64,000 nt of DNA, taken from NCBI GenBank assembly GCA_030704615.1, contig CM060734.1:18972001-19036000 (forward strand), given 5' to 3'. The translations under genes and the position numbers were made by a program. Positions within the stretch are counted from its first letter, which is position 1. Every line of letters starts with the position of its first letter. This document shows positions 22,326 to 30,147 of this stretch, piece by piece. A model generated the notes under the pieces. It had not been told where the DNA came from. It was given only the letters and a program-made list of their open reading frames with translations, and made no database searches. The stretch is from Takakia lepidozioides. Taxonomy: Eukaryota; Streptophyta; Takakiopsida; Takakiales; Takakiaceae.

Positions 22326-22960
22326 CCGCACCTATGTGGTGGCAGTATCCGGATGAAGACATTTGTCTTCTGGACTTGTTTGGCGGGATCAGCACCGATT
22401 GGCTGCTGTGTTACAGGCAGGTGTACGAGTTGGGCGTTACCTGTATGTGGAGAGGGATGATGACTGCACGACGCATTTCACTTCGCCATGTTGCTCAGTT
22501 GGTGCAGCGGTACCCTGAGTTGTTGTCGGTGTCTGCAATTCGTGGATATTAGCAGCCTTGCCAGCAGACATTTCATTGCTAGGGGCGCAGGATTTGGAGC
22601 AGGTTGGCTCCATTGATCTGGTAGTGGCAGGTGGCCCCTGCCAAGGGCATTCATCAGCCGGGCATGGCAATGGATTGCGAGACTCAAGGTTGGGTTTGTT
22701 TGGGAGATGGTGGTGGTTTTGCGCCACTTGCAGCTTCATCAAGCTGTATCTCAGCATACATCTTGGAGAATGTGCCATTATGGGCGATTCTCGGGCCAGG
22801 GTGATGGCGAGTGTGCATCAAGTCTGGTCGTGGCTTGGGTCAGCAGTGTGTGCTAGATGCAGCTACAGGGGGGTCACGGGCTCATCGTCCACGACTATGG
22901 TGGACTAAACTTGATGCCACACGCACTGCTCACGTGTCATTTGATGGGGTTTTGCAGCGG
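22326..22960 (+). pseudogene. Cytosine-5 DNA methyltransferase inside the retroelement
   Basis: Clear C5-methyltransferase motifs in order: motif I LLDLFGGIST (22367-22396, SAM binding); then, after a frame change, GRYLYVERD; then HVAQLVQRYPELL. Motif IV is DLVVAGGPCQGHSSAG with the catalytic Cys at codon 22639-22641, followed by GNGLRDSR. Motif VI is YILENVP (22757-22777), and a motif VIII-like AHRPRLWWT lies near 22880. Fragments use all three frames and one TAG (22549-22551), so it is not translatable. The position between protease and reverse transcriptase shows it belongs to the element and was not inserted beside it. I see no second target-recognition domain. Cytosine methyltransferases in retrotransposons have been reported in charophyte algae and dinoflagellates. 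Confidence 0.88.
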
Positions 22961-23799
22961 CCAGCACATCTCACATTTGGATAACATTTAGACACAGGGA
23001 GGCAGTCTCAGCGTGTGAGACACGATGACCGTTCGCCTTTGGCAGTGGTCAACAAGGGGGTCAACCACGAGCAGCATTACCTACACTGCTCAGCTTCCCA
23101 GGATCGCATGCTTTCCGGGATAGTGGACCTGGCCTCTTGTGGGATGCTCAGTTGCAGCAGTAGTGGAGCCTAATGCGACAAGCGTGAGCGGGGCAATGGG
23201 TTTTACCACTGGTACCACGGCGGTGTCGTATCTTTCTGAGGCATCACGTCGTCAAGTGTTGGGGCAAGCAATGGATCTCAATTGCTTGACCTGGATTATC
23301 AGCTTGGCTCTGGTATGAGCAACGCAGGTGCAGAGTACACTTCCCTCAATGGTCTCTCTGCCTACCGAGACGGTACAGGCAGTGAGTGGGGGCGAGCATG
23401 TGAGGACCACGGGGGCATGCATCCATGGCACATGTGGGAGGTGCTCGAGGTTCAGAGGGAGTTGGCAGCCAAGGCGGCTGTGATGGATGAGGTTGGGGAT
23501 TCTTCTGGGTTGGGGAGGTCCTCAAGGATGAGATGATGGGGCAGGATGAGGATTGTCATTGTCATGACTGAGCAGGCAGGGGAGTACTGTTCAAGAGGTT
23601 GCAACATAGCAAACCACTGGACGCGTCCTCTACCTCTAAGCCACTGGACTTAAGATTGCAGTTACGGAGGACAATGGGGAGCCTGACATTGGACCCATTG
23701 TCACCGGAGGAGAGAGACGACGTATACGGCGGTTCTGAGGGCTTACAGGAATTGCTTTGCCTTCAGTTTGAAGGACTTAGGAGCACTGAAGGGTCAAGA

Positions 23800-25110
23800 G
23801 GATCCGTATTGAGTGGACCACTGACACGCCAATCTTTCGGAGAACCTATAGATACAATGACAGGGAGAGGTCTTTGATCAGATGAGGACTCAAGATCTCT
23901 GGGAGGAGGTTTGGTGGAGCTCTCTGGTGGAGATTATGCTTCAGCACAGTGATGCCAGCCAAGAAGGATGTCTATGGCAATTGGACGGAGAGACGTATGT
24001 ACGGTGGATTATCGGCTTGTAAATCGCAGGGGACCAAGTCCGATAAGGATGTCATGCCAACACTAGAGGAGATCTTTGATGCCATCGGGCATGCTAAGGC
24101 CTTTAGCACTTGGGATTTACGATCCGGATATCACTAGTTGCCAATCAAGGAGGCAGACAAGCAGAAGACGACTTCTGGGTGTTTAATGAGCACGGCAAGA
24201 TGGCCTATATCAGTGGCGGGTTTTACCATTGGGCTTAAGAATGATCCTGCAGAGTTTCAGAGAGTCATGGATAGGATTCTAGGAGGGGTGGACTTTGCTC
24301 GGTGCTACATAGATGACATCATCATCTTTAGTGTTACGATGGAGGAGCATGAGAGACACCTTCAGGTGGTATTGGAGCGCTTGAGAGCGCACGGATTGAA
24401 GTTGCATCCGGGGAAGTGCAAGTTTTTCCACAACCAGATTGAGTATCTGGGTCACATGATATATCCTGGAGGATTGGGGGTACAGCAGACTAAGGTAGAG
24501 GCCATTGCACAAATTCCACGCCCCACGGATGTGAGCCGAGTTCGAGCTTTCATGGGGTTGGCAAACTATTATAGACGGTTTGTCAAGGGATTTAGTACCA
24601 TTGCAAAGGCTCTAACCAAGCTGACCAAGGTGGACCAGGAGTGGCAGTGGAAAGATGAGCAGGAATGAGCTTTTCAAGAGCTCAAGACGAGGTTGACCTC
24701 GGCGCCTATCCTGAGACGACCTATTAGGGGGCGTCCCTTTCAGCTGCATACGGATTGGAGCATGCTGGGGCTTGGAGCGGTGCTCACACAGGTGGATGAT
24801 GAGGGAGGGAGAGAGTTCGTAGTGGCTTATGCTAGCCGCTCGAACAACGCTGCAGAGGCTAAGTACAGCTCATATGAGGGGAGAGTGCTTAGCTGCAGTG
24901 TGGGCCGTGGCACACTTCAGGTGCTATCTATACGGCAATCTTTTCACCCTTGTCACGGATCACCAGCCACTCAAGTGGTTGATGGAGTCAGACAAGCTTA
25001 CAGGGAAGCTTGCACGGTGGGCACTCATACTCCAGGAGTATGACTTTCAGGTTGTGCATCGACCAGGTTTGGTCAATCGGGATGCGGATGGATTGAGTCG
25101 CAATCCATGC
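23800..25110 (+). pseudogene. Reverse transcriptase and RNase H (Ty3/gypsy)
   Basis: RT blocks: FRRTYRYNDRERSLIR near 23840, PAKKDVYGNW, then FDAIGHAKAFSTWDLRSGYH followed by a TAG exactly where the family has Gln (24135-24137), then LPIKEADKQKT, AEFQRVMDRIL, the catalytic YIDDII near 24310, and GLKLHPGKCKFF. A connection block (RAFMGLANYYRRF) and a TGA (24666-24668) before AFQELK follow. RNase H: LHTDWSMLGLGAVLTQ near 24743; after a frameshift, LAAVWAVAHFRCYLYG and TDHQPLKWLM; then DADGLSRNP. Active-site Asp residues are kept, but stops and frameshifts make it non-functional. Confidence 0.92.
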
Positions 25111-25489
25111 ATGAGCCAGCAGGATGACACTGGAGCTCGGTGGCATGGTGAGACGGACGAGGAGATGGTGCCGGGATGGCACGCATCTGCATTTTTGTGT
25201 ATCTTGGCATCGGGAGGTCAGGTTGGACCTACAACAGAGATGACTGTAGACGGAGTGTCTGAGGACCCTGAGGCTAGTGATGAGCCAGGTGGTGCCAGAG
25301 ATACATGATGAGGATTCGGCTGTGTTGGACTACCTCCGCACGGGAGACACGACAGCCACTGTGACTGCCAGGGAGAGGGATCGGATCCTGCAACGAGCCA
25401 AGAGGTTCAAATGGGAGGGGATACACCTACTTTGAGTGTGGGAGGATGGTCAGGTGAGGATTGTGCCTCACCCCACACAGCGTGCACGT

Positions 25490-26506
25490 TTAGTGCGGCA
25501 TGCCCATGAGGAGTTGGGGCATTTTGGAGTGTGACGCACTCACAGTTTATTGCAGGAGCAGTATTGGTGGCGTGGTATGCATACAGAGGTGCAACAGTTC
25601 GTGGCTAGGTGCATGGTGTGTGACAGGGTGCGTGCTTCATTCAACGCCCCTATACCACAGTTTCATCCTTTACCAATCATGGGATTGGGCTACAGGTGGA
25701 GTCTTGACTTCGCAGGACCGTTGCCACTGACTATGCGCCACCACATATATGTATTGGTGATGGTGGAGCACTTCTCCAAGTGGATTGAGTTGGTTCCATT
25801 GCCTGACAAGGCTAGTGAGGGGGCTGCGTATGCATTCTTGGATCGTGTGCTTAGCCGATTTGGTGCTCCAGCTGAGGTACTCACGGACCAAGGGAGAGAG
25901 TTCTTGGGGGAGTTTCAGGTTTTGTGTGATAAAGCCTTGATAGACCACCGCACCACTTCTCTGGATCATCCTGAGGCCGATGGCTTAGCAGAGAGAGTTG
26001 TTCAGACGGTGAAGAGGGGTTTGCGCAAGTATGGCTTGCAGAAGGGACACCTAGGAGATTGGGATCTTCAGGTTCCTTTGTTAGCCATAGGCTACAGGTT
26101 CAGCAAACAAGCATCACTTGCCTCCTTCTCACCATATTTCCTTCTCTTTGGCCGAGAGCCGGATTTGCCTGCAGCCATTCGTAGGGACACTGCTCAAGTC
26201 CTTAACCTTGATGATCCGGACGTGTGGGTACGTGCATGTGATCAGCGTGCAGAGTTGTTCAAGAAAGTCATGCCCATGGCTTTTGAGAACCTTGCCATTG
26301 CACAGCACCGTGATACGTTGAGGTATGCCACTATACGTGGTGGAGGATATCGTCCTGGGGTTCGGAGGTTTAGCCCTGGTGACTATGTTTATTTGCAGCA
26401 GACTGCTCCTACGACTCTGGATGTTACTGCAGGGCGTGTTATTCTGAGGGTTCGAGAGGTGTTGCCCTCAGGGGTCCTGATCTTAGAGGTCGTCGGGATG
26501 GCATGA
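25490..26506 (+). pseudogene. DDE integrase (Ty3/gypsy)
   Basis: An HHCC zinc domain at the start (HAHEELGHFGV, broken by a TGA, then CMVCDRV). The DDE core is open from 25550: WSLDFAGPLP (first Asp), RFGAPAEVLTDQGREF (second Asp), HPEADGLAERVVQTVKRGLR (Glu). A C-terminal segment with FSPGDYVYL follows, typical of the gypsy GPY/F region. The integrase joins element DNA to the target and makes 4-6 bp duplications. The frame ends in a TGA at 26504; the continuation into the PHD finger needs a one-base shift just before it. Confidence 0.92.
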
Positions 26507-26748
26507 CTTGGAAGGACCATGTGCGTAATTGTGCGCCATGTCACCTTCCCAATGTCGATGGCAGAGTTGACCCAAACTTGGCAGTGGTACCTGCAGGTTT
26601 GAGGTGCATGCTCTGTGGGTCTGCCAAAGGGGCAGCCACCATGCCGGTGTGTGATCGATGCTCAAGGGGTTGGCATATGGGATGCTTGACACCACCTCTT
26701 GAGAAGGTTCCTGACGGAGATTGGTTGTGTCCACACTGCTTAGGATAG
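26503..26748 (+). pseudogene. PHD finger, C-terminal module of the integrase polyprotein
   Basis: The frame reads MTWKDHVRNCAPCHLP, then a complete C4HC3 PHD finger (26605-26740): CMLC, 11 residues, CDRC, 4 residues, HMGC, 17 residues, CPHC. The Trp two residues before the last pair (GDWLCPHC) is the conserved PHD position. PHD fingers read histone H3 tails, so this module could steer integration as the chromodomain does in chromoviruses. It overlaps the integrase stop by 4 nt in a shifted frame; the spacing suggests an ancestral fusion broken by a frameshift near 26490. Confidence 0.85.
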
Positions 26749-27006
26749 TGACAGTGGACATGACTGGAGGCAGCTAACAAGACATGGGAGGCCAAGCTCA
26801 TAGGAGTCAATACATGAGATCCCAAGCTCAAGTTCACAGGTTGCAAGACGGCGACTAACGATGGGGCAATTCTTGCACCCGGCCTCTTGATCTATCGAGT
26901 TTGAGTGTAGTAGGGATAGTGGTGGAGGACTTAGTGAGGCTATGGTCACTATCACATCTTGTGGCTACCTGGACTTAGAGGGACCTAAGCACCAGCTAGG
27001 GGGGCG
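26749..27006 (+). other. Retroelement 3' untranslated region with polypurine tract
   Basis: Non-coding after the PHD finger. AGCTAGGGGGGCGA (26993-27006) is a plausible polypurine tract immediately before repeat B1. Confidence 0.6.
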
Positions 27007-27196
27007 ATTGTGTGGACTAGTGACTGCCATAGTGGGCAGCATAGTGGCAGCCTAGTGAATGACTAGTTGTAGCCTAGTGGTTGGACTAGTGGCTAGACTA
27101 GTGGTAGACTAGTGGTATACTAGTGTGTGGTGTGCACATGTGTTGTGTGGTTTTGGACAGCGATGTAGTTGTGTAGCGATATGTATGCGCACGACA
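27007..27196 (+). repeat. Retroelement repeat B1
   Basis: 190 bp from ATTGTGTGGACTAG to GCACGACA, repeated at 27515-27704 with about five mismatches. It contains short internal repeats of GGACTAGTGG. The dinucleotide GC separates it from A2. Confidence 0.9.
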
Positions 27197-27198
27197 GC

Positions 27199-27515
27199 TG
27201 TCAAGTTATTTTACCACTAGTGTGAAACTAGCTAGGAAATAGCTAGCTTTTACATATTGACATTTGGGATTGGCCCAAGTGTCAATCCAGGAGTCAAGGC
27301 AGATTTAGGCCCTGGAGTGGTTATCTTCACGGCAAGCGCGGAAGGCTCATCTTTCTCGAGTTGAGCCTCACCGCGCCTAGCTATGGCGCCGTAGTGTGGA
27401 TTCCCCATGGCGTGGGGTGCACTTGGCTTGACTTGTATTTGAGTGATGAGGTTATATATGCATGAGTTTATGCTTCAGATTTGTGAGCTCGTGCTTGTAT
27501 TCTTCATCTTTATCA
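27199..27515 (+). repeat. Retroelement repeat A2
   Basis: 317 bp, about 99 percent identical to A1 (15973-16289). Confidence 0.93.
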
Positions 27516-27704
27516 TTGTGTGGACTAGTGACTGCCATAGTGGGCAGCATAGTGGCAGCCTAGTGACTGACTAGTTGTAGCCTAGTGGTTGGACTAGTGG
27601 CTGGACTAGTGGTGGACTAGTGGTATACTAGTGTGTGGTGTGCACATGTGTTGTGTGGTTTTGGACATCGATGTAGTTGTGTAGCTATATGTATGCGCAC
27701 GACA
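27515..27704 (+). repeat. Retroelement repeat B2 (3' end)
   Basis: Second copy of the 190-bp B repeat, ending in CACGACA at the host junction. A2 plus B2 together make the unit left as a solo repeat at 52308-52657. Confidence 0.9.
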
Positions 27705-27715
27705 TCCATACTAAC

Positions 27716-27868
27716 CTCATAACCCAGCTTTTGCATACAACGGGAGCTGGGCTTCACCTGTACACAATTCGCATTGCAGCTTTTCCCGCCCCCTCCTGGT
27801 GTGTAAACTCCACACTCCTTCTTGTTGTCTGTAGCTCCCTGGCGAAGAGGTTGTTCTTGTACGCACAT
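27716..27868 (-). CDS. Exon 1 of the methyltransferase-like gene, cut off by the retroelement
   Basis: From an ATG at 27868 (or an acceptor TTTCAG just before it) the minus strand reads MCVQEQPLRQGATDNKKECG and ends at KLGYE with the donor GTTAGTATGG. The exon has four Cys in CNANC, C and CM contexts. Its phase-0 end fits the phase-0 start of the exon at 15850 (TGALAQEPPFFMAW). Only 11 nt of intron remain before the retroelement boundary at 27704. The open frame continues upstream to 27967 but there overlaps a more convincing plus-strand frame, so the true start is uncertain. Confidence 0.55.
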
Positions 27869-27889
27869 CTGAAACGTGTCACGTAGTCC

Positions 27890-29245
27890 GTCTTCTGCCG
27901 CACATCTGGTGGACGTAGCGACGGCCACAACAGAGGACATCGACAGAGCAATCATGCAGCAAGCCACGTACTACAAGTTCATGAGCGGGAAACAATAGGG
28001 CTTTGGGCCGGACAGGGAGGAATTGTTGGTACGAACAGCTTCGAGGTCGAAGAATCCACTGAAATGGGCGACGACATTGCAAGAGAAGATCAAAGGGACG
28101 CCTCTGCACCGCAGAGGTGAACACCTAGAGGGGGACGTCCGTACTCGCCCTGTGAGGCGGAGGATTGAAGAGGAACCCGGGTGCGAAGAGGATTCCTGGA
28201 GATCCGACAGGAACATTCGGACAGCACCTCGAGGTCTCGTCATGTTGCCGCACAATGTGTCTTCCAGCAGTGGAAGCCCAAGAAATTCCAGATCGCCATC
28301 GCCTTCAAGCGGGGATTCCGTGCGAGAAATTCCCACCGCTCGCTTGCCCCAGATTCCGCCCACTGTTATGCAGTATGGCCAAGCCATTGTGGAGACGACT
28401 GTGTCTGCGTCACAGTGGAGAATTGCTCGCACAAAGCCGGCGTTTCGAGGCAGATGTTCCGCAATTCGAGTGGATACACGACAACGTTGTTTAGAGATGA
28501 TAAGGAGGAATCCAGATGGGGTTGTCCCTGCTCCTACTTTTACAGGAAGATTTGTCCATGCAAAGTTTGCGGAGTCGACAACCACCCAGTTCTGGTTCTG
28601 CAGGCACGACATTATGACTTGCGTGTATGGAAAGCCCAAGTACGACATACAAACAATGCCAGAGGCTCCCCCGGTGTGGCCGGTGGAACCAGGCTGCGAT
28701 CTGAGTTAGGTTGAGGCCGACGCCCTTACTGCCGCAGGATTTCGGATGGTGCAGCGCACTGACGTCCCCAGACAACCATTTCCGCTTCCATAGCCTCCAC
28801 CACCGACCCCTGTGAGAGCAAGAACAATGGGACGCGACATCTCTAAGCATCCTACACACCGTTGGGGAAACCGAAGAGGCGGCGACCTCCCTCAAAAGTG
28901 AACGAGACAAGGATGGGGAATGCACTTCGGATGAACTGTACAATCCAGAGCTCGACAGAAGTGCCCCCACCAGGCTTCGGGCATGTGTATCAGATGGCCA
29001 CGACAGGCTCAGCTGTTTGCAATGAGGTGTACACCATCACCATTTCAGAATTACCCACCTGCAATTGCACCGACTTCCAGATCATGGCGAACAAGGGGGC
29101 ATCATATTGCCCTTGCAAGCATCTGTACTAAGTGTACCTAAAGAGACTCCGATATAATTCCACAACTCATCACTTCATACATGCACCAGGGTTGAGCCCC
29201 CAAGAGGTGCACACTCTTCTGAATATGGATCCAGGGGACCAGTGA
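27890..29245 (+). pseudogene. SWIM zinc-finger protein of element X
   Basis: The plus frame starts before TEDIDRAIMQQATYYKFMSG and runs through a Ser/Arg-rich region (28200-28330) and FWFCRHDIMTCVYGKPKYDI near 28590. After a frameshift near 28860 comes a SWIM motif at 29060-29140: CNC, 16 residues, CPCKHLY, then VYLKRLRYNSTTHHF and LSPQEVHTLL. SWIM fingers (CXCXnCXH) bind DNA or protein and occur at the C-terminus of many MULE transposases and in E3-type plant proteins. In-frame TAGs at 27996, 28707 and 28791 and a TAA at 29129 interrupt it; the TAGs fit decay of CAG. No DDE domain is visible, so I do not call it a transposase. It diverges from methyltransferase exon 1. Confidence 0.65.
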
Positions 29246-29498
29246 GCTTGGCTTGCGGTCCCCACACAATGGTACGCCCATCCTTTTTGGATAGTAGAAC
29301 TGTACTGCTGCAAGTACCTCTGACTCTGGCCACAGAAAGGTCCGACTTATGTCTTGCCTACTAGTAACCTGTTTTGCTCGAACTAAGATAATACTATGTC
29401 ATTCACTTGTGTTTCCACGTGCTTGTATTTTTGTTTGTTGGAGGGTTCCTGTTTTTCTGCTCTCCCAAACTTTGCTTTCTTCATTCGACCCCCGGCAA

Positions 29499-29658
29499 GG
29501 AAATGCGGCGCCGCATTTCCAAGTAACGTCGTAGGTCCTGGTAGATGCGGCCTTCGTCATAGCAAGATAGTAGCACCCAGCCTTCAGGGAGCCGACCGTT
29601 GCCAACACCAAACCGCCCATAAATTTCGCACGTGCGAACCCTAATGCGGCACCGCATT
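29499..29658. repeat. Two element X palindromes downstream of the SWIM gene
   Basis: A palindrome with the AAATGCGGCGCCGCATTT core at 29499-29520 and AATGCGGCACCGCATT at 29643-29658, matching the array at 12641-13402 on the far side of the retroelement. Confidence 0.92.
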
Positions 29659-29859
29659 TCCCAATTGTGTCGCAAACCTTTCCCGCCGAATACCTGAAGA
29701 TGACAGAATTGTGAAGTACTGCAGACTCTATTGGTGCAGACTCTATTGGTTCAATCGTGGCAAAAGGTCATTCCAATGTTGAAGGCATGTAAAACCGCGG
29801 AATACTCTATACAGGCCAGTATGCGACGTCTTTTTGCCGTGGTATACTGGATTTCTCAT

Positions 29860-30137
29860 TGCACGGTCACTCATTTCCATGAGCGGATCTAAAAAACCAT
29901 GAGCGGACTTGTTACTGACGACATATCTTCGCCGCATTATAGGATCTGGAACTTCCAAAAACGGCAAGGTCAAATAAAAAACTATTATTTTAATACTTGT
30001 TTAATCTGTTGCATTTCCAAATTTGGAGGAGTCCGCTCATGAAATCCGCGTGTCTTAGACTTCGGCTCACCGCTCATGCGGTTCATGCGGCTCATGGCTC
30101 ATGGCACATGGTTTCTGCTCATGAAATAGTAAACCTC
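29860..30137. repeat. Right terminal and subterminal repeats of element X
   Basis: Repeated CATGAGCGG / CCGCTCATG motifs at about 29878, 29900, 30035 and 30066-30090, then CATGGCTCATGGC and the terminal GCTCATGAAATAG. This is the inverted counterpart of 10280-10318. A short minus-strand frame at 29743-29973 has no recognisable features. Confidence 0.8.
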
Positions 30138-30147
30138 TCCTGCTTGG
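30138..30147. repeat. Right target-site duplication of element X
   Basis: TCCTGCTTGG, identical to 10270-10279. Confidence 0.9.

Larger units (their letters stand above)
15973..27704 (+). mobile_element. Ty3/gypsy-type retroelement with split repeats and a C5 methyltransferase
   Basis: An 11.7-kb element with outer ends TGTCAAG ... CACGACA. Order: repeat A1, long leader with a GC-rich minisatellite, gag with two zinc knuckles, protease, C5 DNA methyltransferase, reverse transcriptase, RNase H, DDE integrase, PHD finger, polypurine tract, then B1-A2-B2. The RT-RNaseH-integrase order places it in Ty3/gypsy. Flanking 5-mers are TCCCA and TCCAT, a near-match for a 5-bp duplication, and the host intron is continuous across it. 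A1 and A2 differ at about 2 of 317 positions although the coding region has many stops and frameshifts, so the copy was probably moved in trans by a relative. Confidence 0.9.
10280..30137. mobile_element. Element X: multigene TIR transposon (about 8.1 kb net) inserted in a MULE gene
   Basis: The ends are inverted: GGGGCTGCTATTTCATGAGC at 10280 and, read from the other strand, GAGGTTTACTATTTCATGAGC at 30137. Both are followed by CCATGAGCCATGAGC subterminal repeats, and a 10-bp direct repeat flanks the element. Total span is 19858 bp, of which 11732 bp is the retroelement at 15973-27704. Cargo: two head-to-head genes of an unknown family, a palindrome array, an intron-containing amino-methyltransferase-like gene and a SWIM gene. 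TIRs beginning with G and a 9-10 bp duplication suggest Mutator-type transposition. I see no complete DDE transposase inside it, so it is either non-autonomous or uses an unrecognised enzyme. Confidence 0.87.

Noticed and set aside
15973-27704. Ordinary LTR retrotransposon with LTRs at 15973 and 27009 or 27199
   Set aside because: Neither boundary choice gives identical repeats at both ends; the 190-bp B repeat is missing at the 5' end and present twice at the 3' end.
27890-29245. SWIM gene as the transposase of element X
   Set aside because: The SWIM finger is clear but no DDE catalytic region can be seen in any frame around it.
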